This document shows, in pieces, positions 1 through 12,706 of a DNA stretch of 64,000 bases. The notes under the pieces were generated by a model that was given only the letters and a program-made list of their open reading frames with translations, did not search any database and had not been told where the DNA came from. The stretch comes from Epiperipatus broadwayi (Eukaryota; Onychophora; Udeonychophora; Euonychophora; Peripatidae): positions 5,746,926 to 5,810,925 of the forward strand of contig JAQFVV010000031.1 in NCBI GenBank assembly GCA_028023455.1. Direction: 5' to 3'. A program made the translations under genes and the position numbers. Every line of letters begins with the position of its first letter. Position 1 is the stretch's first letter.

Positions 1-2460
1 AATTAAATTTCTATACCTTATAAACATTCATTTAAAACTAGTAGAATAATTATTTTTACTCATCATTTAAATTATGGGATTTAATAGATGAAATTATATC
101 AAAAAATAGATTTTTGTCACCAAAAAAAAATAGTAAATTAGATCATTTCTTAGAATTTTTAAATCTCTAAAAATTAAATAAATCTTATTAAAATTAGAAA
201 CTTTATTGCTAGTATTTTTATCCTCTATAAGTATACTATTGCTAGAAATAATCTTTTTTTTTAAATAGCCATTCAAATTTTTATTCCTAGTTTATATAAA
301 AATATTTTGTTACAGTTTTCTTCTAAATTGATTGAAAAAACAATTCAAAATTGTAATATTTCAAATCGTTTTATTTTAATTATTTTTATTCTTTTTATAT
401 TTAGAAGTAAATTTATATAAACTAATAAAATTCTCTTTCAAAATCTATTCAAAGTAATTTTCTGCAAATTTAATACTAAAATATTATTTTTATATTAAAT
501 CAGTTTTGTGAAAACGAATGTTATTAGGTTTTATAAATGTACTTTGAATACAAAATAAAGAAAGGTTATTTAAATAAGAGAAAATATTATAATTAAAACG
601 ACTTTGAATGGTAGTAATAGGTCAAAAAAAATTGCATGAATAGATGAATAACAATTAAATTACTTTTCTGAAAATATTAAAAAGTTTCTTTTAATAACAT
701 TTTCTTTTACAAAGAAAGATATTACTCTGAGTGAGATTTATTTAATTGGAAAAGGTTTAGAAATTCTTAGTCAATGCTCTAAGTTTGCCCCTTTTAGTGA
801 CAAAAATCAATTTTTTTATATAATTTTATATATTGAATCCAATAATTTAAATGAGAAAATAATTATTCACTTTGTTTTAAATGACAGTATAAAATATAAA
901 GACATTTTTTTATTATTTCTGCTGATGCTAAACATTTTAAGAACAAGTTTTTGACTGATCATGTAATCATTTACATTAAGACAAAGCTGGTCCTTTTGTT
1001 ATTATGAAAAGAAATATTTGTAGATAGAATGTAGGCAGAAAATTAATTAATGGTTAAAATCCTCTGCATTAAGACATCACTGATCTTTTTCCTCTAAGTT
1101 AGGAATCATTTCTTCCCCTAATACCTTTTCAACAGCTGTATTAAGTCTTGACTATTCACTTCAACAACTAGGTGAGACATTTTTTTTTCTTAGCTACTTG
1201 GATATTCACACTCCCATTCTTTTTTTAGAACAATCTTGCTTACAACTTTATCAAGTCTGTCTCTAACTTGAAAATTTTTATAACAATCAATTAGGTAATT
1301 TTTTACAAAACTATTGTTTGGATATTTCTCCCCTTAATCACAAACATTGAAAATCAATGCAAAGATCTTGAAATAACATCAGAAAATTCAGGTCATTTCT
1401 TTCTAATTACATAAGTTTTCTTTCAAAAACAGAAAACAATATAATCAGTTATTTGCACTGTTTTTATTCTGTTTTGCATTGAAGAGAAATAAAGGGAAAA
1501 CAAAAATAACTCTAATTAAAAATAGAATATACAAAGTGTTAAAATCTTATGTTTTTTTTTTTTTTTAGAACTACTCTTAAACATAAAACTTTACCTCTCT
1601 TATGACATTAAAATTAATACTTATAAAATAATTTATAAAAAAGGTTTTTTTTTTCTCTCAGTACATTTTCATAGTTTATGTTAAAGCTACTAATTAATAA
1701 TAATTACTGGAGAAAGAGAGTTAAACAAAGTGGTTTGTATTATTTTACAATTTTGTCTCTCTTTCACAGTCATTTATAATTATTATTAAAATATTCCCAT
1801 ATTAAAATATAAAAAAATGCATGTAATTTATTTTATTGTTATAAAATAGTCAATTATTTTGTAATTACTGGATTTATATAAGAGAGTTTTGATTTATTTT
1901 AATCTTTTATATTCTTATTGTTTGTTTTAATTACATTGTTAAGTCTAGATGATTTTATGTCTGAAATATTTCATTAATGTTAAATAGATTATTAACATTT
2001 GAAAAGGGCACCAACCAGGTGCTGAAAAAGGCTATTAATTTATTAAAAATATATATTTATATAGCTGGTGTAAAGAATTTATTATTATTTTCTGATTATT
2101 ATTTTATGGAAGAACAGCATTTTTTCTTTTCCAATTTTGATAATATTATTTAATAAATGTAGTGTTTGAGAATTCTCATACTATTATATTAGGATCCCAA
2201 TTTTTATTTTATTTAGTTAAATAAAAAAAAAACCTTTATAAACATATATTTATGGGGAAATTAAACATTATTTTTCCCATTAATTAAATAATTTGATACT
2301 TAAGCCTGAAGAACATGTTGCCAACTATATCATTATTTTTAATGTATCTATGTAACCAACTGGTTACATTACTCTCCATATTATATGAGAAATCAAATTG
2401 AGTTGAACTCCTTTTTTGATATTTTAGTTTGATTCAGTCAATTTTATATAAATTTATGTT
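1..2460. other. AT-rich DNA, no gene recognised
   Basis: Very AT-rich sequence with many homopolymer A and T runs. No reading frame of useful length, no retroelement motif and no repeat shared with the rest of the window was seen. Confidence 0.6.
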
Positions 2461-4127
<1,667 letters not shown>

Positions 4128-4215
4128 TCATATTCTCTCTTTCTTTCTCCCTCCTACTCTCTCTCTTTTCTCTCTACTCTCCCTCTCTCTTTTACCTCCT
4201 TCTTATTATATATAT

Positions 4216-4377
4216 AAATTATTCTACACGAATAAAGCATGATAAACAGAGCACAAAAGCATTAATTATAAACAACAATTAACCAAGCGCTTTCAGTACT
4301 GTATACCAGAATCATGGTGACATACTGGTACTGAATGGTTAATATTCCAGTGCATGCTCAGTGGAACACTAGTGTCA
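4216..4377 (-). repeat. Left inverted arm of PLE remnant
   Basis: This is the reverse complement of 5039-5200 (starts AAATTATTCTACACGAATAA in both when read inward). The match stops abruptly after 4377, where the coding remnant begins. Confidence 0.85.
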
Positions 4378-4401
4378 TCGAATGTTCCTCTAAATTATAA
4401 A

Positions 4402-5150
4402 ATGGCTGGATTTAAATGTTTTTTATATCGTAATTTGCATCTTTGTAAATTTGAGGCAGATAGGAAAGATAATATTGATAAATATATGGATGATTTGATG
4501 GAGGTGGGATATAAAAAGTCTATATTACACAGACAATTGTGTTTGTTTTATCAGAATTTAAAGTTCAAACATAAAGTGGATATAAATAATAAAGCAGTCA
4601 AAAAGTGGTTTTCTTTAGCTTATGTGCCACCTGTAAGTAAGAAATTAAAAAAATATTATCAGTGAAGATTATAATGTAGGATTCCATTCTCCTTTGTGTT
4701 TGAATAGATTAATAAACAGTTGAAAGGATAATGTAGAAGAAATGAATAAGTATGAAGTGGTTTATTCCATTACTTGCAAAAAAAATTGATTGTAATGCTA
4801 TTTATTTCGGGGAAACGAAAGCCAATGTTTTAACGCGTTTGCAACAACATATTTATCAATACAAAAAATCTAAAAGTGATTTTTAGGTTAATTCTGTTTT
4901 TTCAAATCATGAAAATAATTAGGGTCATGAGTTTTATCCTCAAAATATTACTACCGTGTGCAATGAGTCAAATGATCGGAAAAGGAAGTTGAAAGAGGCT
5001 TGGTTTATTGTGATGTCTAAAAACGTTATTAGACAGCATAACACTAATGTTCCACTGAGCATGCACTGGAATATTAACCGTTCAGTTCCAGTATGTTGCC
5101 ATGATTCTGGTATACGGTACCAAAAGCGCTTGACTAATTGTTGTTTATAA
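4402..5150 (+). pseudogene. PLE polymerase C-terminus and GIY-YIG remnant
   Basis: The first frame (to 4665) encodes a cysteine/lysine-rich linker with CKFEADRKDNIDKYM, which resembles the linker of the PLE copies at 57.8-60.7 kb. After a stop, neighbouring frames continue with NRLIN, VVYSITCKKN and AIYFGETKANVLTRLQQHIY. This has the GIY-YIG pattern (VYSI, then YFGET standing where YIG is expected, then R and H), with in-frame stops and at least one frame change. The last 64-codon frame (4956-5150) runs into the right inverted arm. In EN-containing PLEs this domain cuts target DNA; here it is dead. Family assignment is by motif only. Confidence 0.65.
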
Positions 5151-5200
5151 TTAATGTTTTTGTGCTCTGTTTATCATGCTTTATTCGTGTAGAATAATTT
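5039..5200 (+). repeat. Right inverted arm of PLE remnant
   Basis: Partner of 4216-4377. It holds the end of the coding remnant and the 3' non-coding tail, and is followed by short TA runs (about 5,235-5,290). Confidence 0.85.
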
Positions 5201-6865
5201 TCATTATCTGACAGAGTTTTTATATTATTTATTATATATATTATAAATATATATATATATATCATATATATATATATATATATATATATAATGTGTAAAT
5301 CATAAAAACTGCATCTGGTTAGACCAATGAGAAAAAATAGTTACTGCTAAAGTCATTTAAACACAAAAAACAATACTGCAGGAATTTTTTAACCTATTAT
5401 TAATATGATCTAACACATTTAAAAAGTGTAACCAAGCATCCATAAAATGATTGTGTTATGTTATAATGCTGCTTTTGATGTTTAATCATCAGTCGTTTCT
5501 GTAGCAATTATGCATGGGCATATATCAAAACTTATTTGAGTTAAATTGTATAATTGTTTAATTGATGTATTTCTAAAAATGATAATTTATCAAATATAAC
5601 TAATTTACACTGGTTAAAAGTTGCTTTAAAGTTATGTAATTTCAATTTAACGCACTTGTAGAGTGGTGAACACTTTAGTTCATGATCAAGTCATTGATTG
5701 TACTAATATTATTTCCATGCCCTAAACTGCTAAGCAATAACATCGATTGATTATTATATTTCAATATAACCTTTATTAATTAGTAGTCATTTTGTATTCA
5801 CAGGGACATTTTTTTACAATTATTATTAAAAATATATGAGTTTATTTATTTTTCTGGAAGTATTACTATGTCGAATCTGTATTCTATGTAGAAGATTTTT
5901 ATTACTAACTCAAGGCATTAGCCCTGAAAGAAATCTTAATAGTGATCATATTTTTAGCTGTGTTTATGCTATTTTAATATCAATATACAATTTAAATTCC
6001 TAAAACGTTTTTTTGACATTAGCTTTAAAGGAGCCAAAAAATATATTTGTTTCAGAAGCTCATTCCAATTAATAATACAAAGAATATAATAGGTATGTAT
6101 GTACATTGAAATAACACCTATATTATTGCTAGTAGGAAAGACATGTCATTGAATATTTAATTTACCAATTCACCCTCTGGATTACAACCATGCAAACTAA
6201 ATCTGAAAATCGTTATCGCATGAATGTTTTAAAGAAATGTGTCCATAAATAATGCCCTATGCTGTGGCACTAGAATAATCATTAAAAGCTTTGGCCAAAA
6301 TGTTCTGCTATTAAAAATTATCACAAATGAATTTTCTGTAATATTTTTATTTCAAAAATTTATTTACTACTTTGAATGATATAACATTACTTTTAAATTT
6401 CATTCCACGTCTTTTTTTTTTTTTTTTACAAATAAGAAATTATGTTTTTCGCATATCTTTTGGTCATAGGTTTATGATTATATCACTTCACAAAGTGTTA
6501 ATCGCGAATAGAAACCAGTCCTTACATGTGTGAGAATGATTTAATGAAAATTACACTACAAAAAAAAATATTTATTAAGTGAATAATCTCTAGCTTAATG
6601 AATGACTAATAAAAATATTGAAGTAAGAAATACCACCACACAAGAAAAAACTTCATTATAGATAGCGTTGTTTGTTGTGAATTTTTTTCGGACTTCCACG
6701 TTATTCAATTTTAAAAATTTTAATTATAATCTAATAAATAAATTCTCTTTTCTAAAATGGAATAAAGAAAGTTACGCCTATAATAATTTAAAATGATATG
6801 CAAGGACTTCTACTAAGGTCATAAATTTTAGGGAAAAAGGTGCCATTTAATGCCTTTCCAAATTT
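5201..6865. other. AT-rich spacer without gene
   Basis: TA-rich directly after the PLE remnant (5,230-5,290), then ordinary AT-rich DNA. No coding, repeat or RNA signal recognised. Confidence 0.55.
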
Positions 6866-7013
6866 AAGTAGTCTAATGTCTGAATCTGACATCTGTCAAG
6901 CATTGGTGGTCGAGAGGTCAGCGACGGCCGCTTTACAAGCAGTTGTCCCGGGTTAGCGAGTTTGCTTACAGACTGATGCTATGACACATGAGAAAAAAAA
7001 GTAGTCTAAAGTC
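6866..7013 (+). mobile_element. tRNA-like SINE with target-site duplication
   Basis: A 15-bp direct repeat (AAGTAGTCTAATGTC at 6866-6880, AAGTAGTCTAAAGTC at 6999-7013, one mismatch) encloses about 118 bp. The insert has GGTGGTCGAGAGG near 6905, which fits a tRNA-type RNA polymerase III A box, then CCCGGGTTAGCGAG near 6948 at the expected B-box place (a degraded match), and ends in an A-rich tail at 6992-7000. TSD, internal promoter and A tail together are the signature of a short retroposon copied by LINE machinery. It is also unusually GC-rich for its surroundings. Confidence 0.8.
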
Positions 7014-8010
7014 CCTTTTAAAAATATACACTCATCTGAGGATTGCATACAAAATAATAAGTACAGATAGATATATTAATATTTCAATTGTAAGTATACT
7101 TTTTATATAGCTTGAAAGTCTGCATTCAAACCCTCTATAGTATATATTTTTCATTATTGGATGGTCCTATCATTAGATAGCTTTAGCAGTAATTACAAAA
7201 ATATCCTATAAAAGAAAAGCTATGGTATTTCTAAAAGGTTTTATTGTAACAGTTGTGGAGATATAATAATTGTTTATATCATTTTAGTGAGAGGTTTCTG
7301 ATAGTACGATGTCATTTACTAATCTAATTGTATCGATTTTGATACTATTAGTTGCCGATAGCAATATCAAAACCTCTAGGTTGACAAAGTTTTATAGCGA
7401 TTTTATTTAATTCATCAATTGTATATTAATTATAATCACTTGAACTGTAATATATGTCAAGAGAAACAAAAGCTTAGGTAAATTTTAATACAATCTTTTT
7501 TTAATAAAAAAAAAACGTTAATAAAGTTTAGCAGAATTTCATCAAATAATTATCAAAAAAAGATTAAAGGATTTTCAAAACAGCTGGATGCTGTATTGTG
7601 TTCAAGAAAAATGAGAAAACTTGCTGACAGTTTTGTTCCCTTTTATGAAAAAATATATTCTCTATTCAGTACGTGGAACAATTAATTTCACCATCAATTT
7701 AAAGCATTTAATTGTTAATGCTAATATATTTTCAAATAATTTAATGCATTTAAATTTACATATACACATTTATACTTTATGTATATTTAATTTACTGTTA
7801 ATATTTAATTATAAGATTACGTATATAACTTCTAAGTAATATAATATATATAAAGTACAATTATTTATAAATTATGTTTAATATTTTAATCAAATGGTTA
7901 GCTTTTAGTAGGAATGATATCTAAATATATTAAATGAAAAATTATCTCCAGTTATTTTGAAATGTCTTAAGGATTTTTAGAAGTTACAAATAATATTTGT
8001 TATAAATCTT
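7014..8010. other. AT-rich spacer without gene
   Basis: AT-rich. A 72-codon frame at 7621-7839 is made of AT-rich codons and has no recognisable domain, so I do not call it. Confidence 0.5.
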
Positions 8011-8190
8011 AGTTGTAAATATAGGGGATTTGAGTCTAGACCTTTCACGCACCTTTTAATTATCCAACACTATTACATACCACCAATACACACGACAACA
8101 CCCATGTACTAAAGATAAATAATCATCAATATGGGTATGACTTGCTAAACCAGCACTCCTCAGTTCGTCCAGATTATCATCACACACACA
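8011..8190 (+). repeat. Interspersed repeat R1 (SINE-like), copy 1
   Basis: Starts TTGTAAATATAGGGG, has GATTTGAGTCTAGACC (compare a degraded tRNA B box, GGTTCGAATCC) and ends in (CA)n(TA)n. Related copies lie at 18991-19110, 23485-23659 (inverted) and 54785-54955. Dispersed copies in both orientations next to simple repeats suggest a SINE-like family of about 180 bp. No TSD was found. Confidence 0.6.
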
Positions 8191-8207
8191 CACATATATA
8201 TATATAT

Positions 8208-10128
8208 TGTAACGGGCACACACGTCATTACATTATTTATTTTAAAAATTAGACATTGAAAAGTTCGCAAATAAAAACTTTTGTAAGAAATAAAAATTGA
8301 AAGTTAAAGTCATGTAAACGTTATATATATATATAATCGCACAGATGAAAAATTATTAAAAGAAAACTTTATTGAAAAAAAGAAAAAGTTTTAAAACTAA
8401 ATATTAAAAACAAAAAAACTTGAAGGATTTAAAGATAAAAAATTTGTACAATAAATTAATTAATGCTATTGTGTAAAATGAAAATGATTATTAATTAGTC
8501 CAAGTGAACTAGCCTTTAGACATTTCAAAATGTATAATTAAAGGTCAGATAAGAGAGAAAAAACAATGGGAACAGAATGGCTAATAAAAGAAATCCCTTG
8601 GGGTAACAGACCTCAATGAAAAGACCATCACCATCATCATGATGTAATGTCCACTGAATCCAAAATTCTAATATAAAAGAAAAAGTTTGGATAAATTTTA
8701 GTGAGTGAAAAAAGAGCTGAGAAAAGGACAGAGATGTGAAAGCAAGGTGTGCTAGAGTTGAAGGAGAAGGGATTGGAAAACGCACTTTTCAGTGCCTTTA
8801 GTTTTGGAAATAATAAAAAAAGAAGAAAAATGATCAATTGTTTTCCTGAATTACAGACCACAGAACATCGGGGGAATTAATGGTGGATCCCAAACTGCAA
8901 GCAACTAATAAAGATGAACTTTTTAAAACCATAAGAACTTTGTGAATTCTAATAAGATTTAAATATAATTCTAAAATTCCAGTATATGACAGGAATAAGA
9001 ACTTCAATTCTAAAACTTGTTCCCTAATTATAGCAATAATATTTCCTAGTTGACCAAAGTAAATTATTTATTATTTTATTGAATGTATTATATGTTTGTT
9101 AAATCATTTCCATTAATTTATTTTTCCGTTCTTTTAAGTTTTTAGTATGTTTTTTTTTTTTTTCTGTTAAACTAAACTTAATAAATGTTAAATTTAAATC
9201 AGGTGTGAATGGCAGCATAGATTCGCAAAATTATAGTAGTTTAAGGGAGGGTTAAATCTTAGGTTATTTGTTTCGTAGTTAAATTGGGTCAATGGATTGG
9301 ATATCTTGGTGTAATTAGTAAATGTAGCATGAGGTCTGCTACATGCAGGATCATCTTATATGCTACACTTGGGCAAAATAAGCCTTTCTTACTGACCATT
9401 GGAGATGGTATTCCCTGCTCCTTGGATCACTTTTTTTTAGCCTATGGAATGGGATAGTAAGACTGAAAATGCACTCTCTTCCTATGGAGTACTTTTTTAT
9501 TGTTCTCTTCAGACAGATGTAGTATTCCTGTACTGGATGAGAGTCAATGTCCTCTATAACCATGCTGTTCAAATGTACATTCCTGACAGTATGGTATTTG
9601 TGCTGTTGTATTCATACTACATTGAATACATCGATATATCAGATAGATTAACGTTAGTTTGACTGTGAATTTTTGGCCTAAAGTTAAATAAGGGATAGAC
9701 TATTTTCTTTTCAAATGCAATCTATGTAGTCTATTCATACTCGACACTTCAATAAAAATATTAAATTCATCTGTGCGAACTTCAAAAACAAAAGTTAAAA
9801 ATGTAAATTAAATGTTAAAGTAAAAGTTAGACTAAAATAATATTTTTAAATTACATATGTTTAATAAATGTTTGTGTCTGTTATTACTGGCAGGGCTTCT
9901 TTTATTTTTTATTTAATATTGAAAAATATTTCAAGAATTTATATTTTATAAATCTCTGTGTCTCACTGAGCTAGAGGCATGGGCTGATGGTCTGAATAAA
10001 CATGTAAAATGTGAATCTTAATTTATGTATCTGCCTACTATATAAATTTTCTAGGTTCCAATAACCTGGTGGTGCCCTGTAGTGCAGATACGGTAAGAAT
10101 CTATGTGATCATCTGACGGCTATAATAT
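8208..10128 (+). mobile_element. Solo long terminal repeat, family LTR2 (plus copy)
   Basis: Begins TGTAACGGGCACACACG right after a (CA)n(TA)n tract and runs about 1.9 kb. A diverged copy lies inverted at about 20311-22336: the beginnings, the 9170-9790 part (against 20700-21250) and the ends (about 9890-10110 against 20340-20590, around CTGTAGTGCAGAT) line up in the same order. No protein motifs are present. Size, TG start and lack of coding point to a solo LTR. The right end is approximate because it runs into a TA repeat. The short frames inside at 8525-8861 and 9363-9662 are not supported as genes. Confidence 0.6.
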
Positions 10129-10151
10129 ATATATATGTATATATATATATA

Positions 10152-10527
10152 GTAACAGTTGTGGACAACAGTAATATATTTGTAAATAGATTCAAACAAA
10201 ATAACTTTAACAATTTATAATTTTGATATGTTTTAAAATGCATATCATAGTGTGTGCGCAATTACAACTTATATAACCTACTTTTAAATAAATGTAAATT
10301 ATGTGAACAAATATATAATTCATAATATTTTATTTTATTTGGGAATAAGTTATATATATATATATAATATGAGCATTGTGCATGTGGTTTAAAATTAGGC
10401 GGGATTTTCGGTATATAAGTGTATTGCAGACACACTACAATAGATTGGGTTTAAACTAAGGTACAAGGGTAGGAAGTAGGTGAGAAAAGGTGAAACGAAG
10501 ATCTGCAAAGCAGACCTTACTGTTTCA
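10152..10527 (-). mobile_element. Short LTR1-family LTR, internally deleted
   Basis: Positions 10168-10527 match 18372-18726 almost base for base (I estimate above 95%), ending in the shared CTTACTGTTTCA. The left edge GTAACAG matches the family start, but roughly 2.2 kb of the usual LTR is missing. The minus-strand sequence just before its outer end (about 10528-10540, AAGGGAATG) is purine-rich, like a polypurine tract beside a 3' LTR. The gag-like remnant and primer-site candidate to the right are on the same strand, so this may be the 3' LTR of that element. Confidence 0.6.
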
Positions 10528-10922
10528 CATTCCCTTAGTGACGGAACAAAAAAAAATGTTAAAAAAAGAGATCTTACAACAGGTGTCCACCTATGAAGCC
10601 TGCATAAAAAAAATTTACAAGATAACCCATAATGTACAGGATATAAATATAATGAAGAAACCAAACTGAATTATATACCCAGATCATATTAATAAATCTA
10701 CCATCTAGCGAACATTTTGTCTATTATTTTTCCCTTTCAACAAATTTTATTTAACATTTTACAAGTCTAATATTGGTTATATCCTATCTCCTTGCTCATT
10801 TATCCTGTGACATGTCCATTTTTATTTTATTTATTTGTTTTTTTTTTTAAAAAAACTACTATAATCCTGGGTCTGATGGGTAATCACTGCTTTTATAATT
10901 TGATGACTGCAGTCTCAGATTA
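10528..10922. other. Non-coding interval beside LTR remnant
   Basis: AT-rich interval between the 3' LTR candidate and the gag-like frames. No conserved pol motif was found, so most of the element's coding part is missing. Confidence 0.4.
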
Positions 10923-11635
10923 TCAGGTCTCTTTACCTTGTCTGGTGGTTCTTTGGCCCAGGGACTGAAATCCAGAGTGGGTTGTTAATAACTGAAGCTT
11001 TAGGCCATTGCAATTATTTGCCTTATCTGGTGGCTCCTTGGCCCATGGGCTGAAATCCAGTGCCACCATTGTTTTCACTTTTTCCTTTATCTGATATATT
11101 CTTGCTATATCAGGTGGGAAATTTTCCTGGTTTTTTTTAAGTCCTTTGATGTTGGTGGTAAGCATGGTTAGCTGGGTTTGAATCCGTAAGTCCCATACAT
11201 TCTTGGCTGGAAATATCTTGTCTAAATACAGTTGTGGACATTTTTTGACTTCGTAAAAAATTTTTATGTGACGAAGCTTGGTTAGCTGGGTTTGATGTCC
11301 TGTGCCCTGGACATCATTTAATGGAAGTACTCCTTCCAAAGAAAGTTCGGGACATTTTTTACTTCATGGAATATTCTAGTGTTGAGCTGGGTTGGCTGAG
11401 TTTGAGGGCCCAGGTCTGGTGTATCAGTCTTTTTTGCGGAATCATTTATCTCAACTTTCTGGTTCAGGAGTTTATCTGCCATCTCTTGCCATCCAGGGAG
11501 TAGCCTGTACAGTGCTCTAAGTTCCTCACCTCTCCTTTGGCTTTCTTCTGCCCATCTTTTTGCTCTTTCTTCACCTTGCTTAAACAATTCTATAATAGTC
11601 CGGAAATGGACCTCATTAGTATCCGTATTTTCCAT
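10923..11635 (-). pseudogene. gag-like reading frames with internal repeats
   Basis: Two overlapping minus-strand frames (11318-11635, 105 codons; 10923-11339, 138 codons) together encode a charged N-terminal stretch (GEERAKRWAEESQRRGEEL) likely to form an alpha-helix or coiled coil, then repeated peptide units. At DNA level a unit of roughly 110 bp recurs (each start near GGTTAGCTGGGTTTGA at 11166 and 11279, decayed again at 11387), and a second repeat of about 95 bp recurs at 10930 and 11027 (CTGGTGG...GGCCCA). It lies about 700 bp after a primer-site candidate, where gag would start in a retrotransposon. No capsid or zinc-knuckle motif is visible, so gag is inferred from position. An unrelated repetitive protein is the alternative. 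Confidence 0.45.
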
Positions 11636-12326
11636 GGCCTTGGATGTTACCGTGATCGATGATGATTTTTTTTCCTTTTATTTTATTTTACTATTTAATA
11701 TATCCTAAAAAAAAATTTTTTAACGAATAGGTGTACTTTTAAAACAATGTATAGCACTGATAAGAAAATTTTTAAAATGGTTTTACGTTGAGCTTACTAA
11801 AACTAATACGGTTAAAAAATACTATTAGTATTTTTTCTTGTTTGACTCTGTGATTACTATGTTTAATTACAATTTTATTAATGGCTAATAGGCTATCTCC
11901 CTCTCGGTTCTGTTGGCCTAATTGCTGCTTTTATGTTTATCACTAAAACCCCCGACTACTACCCTTTTATTACTGCAAAAATTTCTTGTTTAAATCTGCT
12001 GCCAATATATATATTTTTAACTGCCTGTATATACAAAAAAATCTCTTAAATTCTATCTGTCAAAATATTTCGCTAACATATATATTTTTAAACTCAAGCA
12101 ATTTTATTTATATATGTTAAAATTCGCTAGATCTGGATATAATTATTTCGTTCCTTCTTATTTAAGATTTGCAAACATATATTTTTATTGACATTATAAT
12201 TATTGATCCGATTCACATCTCATTATTTGGTCTAAGAAAAATTTACACACATTGGAAAAAACAAATTACATATAAAGAATTTAGCCTGGTGACAAAATTT
12301 ATTTTAGAAGTAACTCCGTTTAGTGA

Positions 12327-12344
12327 AATTACCCTTGGGCGCCA
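12327..12344 (-). promoter_or_regulatory. Candidate primer-binding site (tRNA-Lys type)
   Basis: On the minus strand, TGGCGCCCAAGGGT follows directly after a putative LTR end ...GGTGACA. Its first ten bases equal those of the tRNA-Lys primer site used by many Ty3-type elements and retroviruses (TGGCGCCCAA). Position and orientation fit the gag-like frames to the left. Confidence 0.5.
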
Positions 12345-12706
12345 TGTCACCAGTTAAAAATATCCATAGACTGTTAGCTTCCCAAAATTAATTTTAAATT
12401 ATTCCATTTAACTATGGGCACTCGTTAAAACATTCACATTTTTTTTTATTGATTACAACATTTTATTTATGATTAACTTTTTTTGAATTCCATACGATAG
12501 CCTATTACATATCTAGGTCATTACCGTACAAAATTATTATTATGCTATCTAGCATGTTGAGCCGATAAAACTTTATTTTGATAGAAAAATACAATATTTG
12601 AACTATTCATAGATTGTCACAAATATTTACTTGGAACAATATTTAAGTAAGTCACGCCATGCATATATAGCATGACTTAAATGAAACAATAAATACAGAT
12701 ACATAC
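12345..12706 (-). mobile_element. Partial LTR1-family LTR edge
   Basis: Starts TGTCACCAGTTAAAA on the plus strand, comparable to TGTAACAGTCAAAA at 26648, and soon resembles the part of that copy from about 26875 onward, as if about 200 bp near the edge were missing. It is broken at 12706 by the complete LTR inserted there. Its continuation beyond 15746 is uncertain. Confidence 0.4.

Larger units (their letters stand above)
4216..5200 (+). mobile_element. Penelope-like element remnant bracketed by inverted repeats
   Basis: A 985-bp unit whose first 162 bp (4216-4377) and last 162 bp (5039-5200) are inverted copies of each other with only scattered mismatches. The centre encodes, with frame breaks, the end of a PLE polymerase and a GIY-YIG endonuclease-like domain. 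The right arm is the natural 3' end of the coding part and the tail; the left arm is an extra inverted copy of the same segment. The unit thus looks like a 5'-truncated PLE with its 3' end duplicated in inverted orientation at the front. PLEs are known for such complex direct or inverted terminal arrangements. Confidence 0.75.

Noticed and set aside
6881-6998. A functional tRNA gene
   Set aside because: The B-box region is degraded, no cloverleaf with a proper anticodon arm can be drawn, and it is flanked by a TSD and an A tail.
8525-8861. Hydrophobic, signal-peptide-like minus-strand frames of 74 and 86 codons
   Set aside because: They overlap each other inside an LTR2 copy and have no counterpart in the inverted copy at 20-22 kb.
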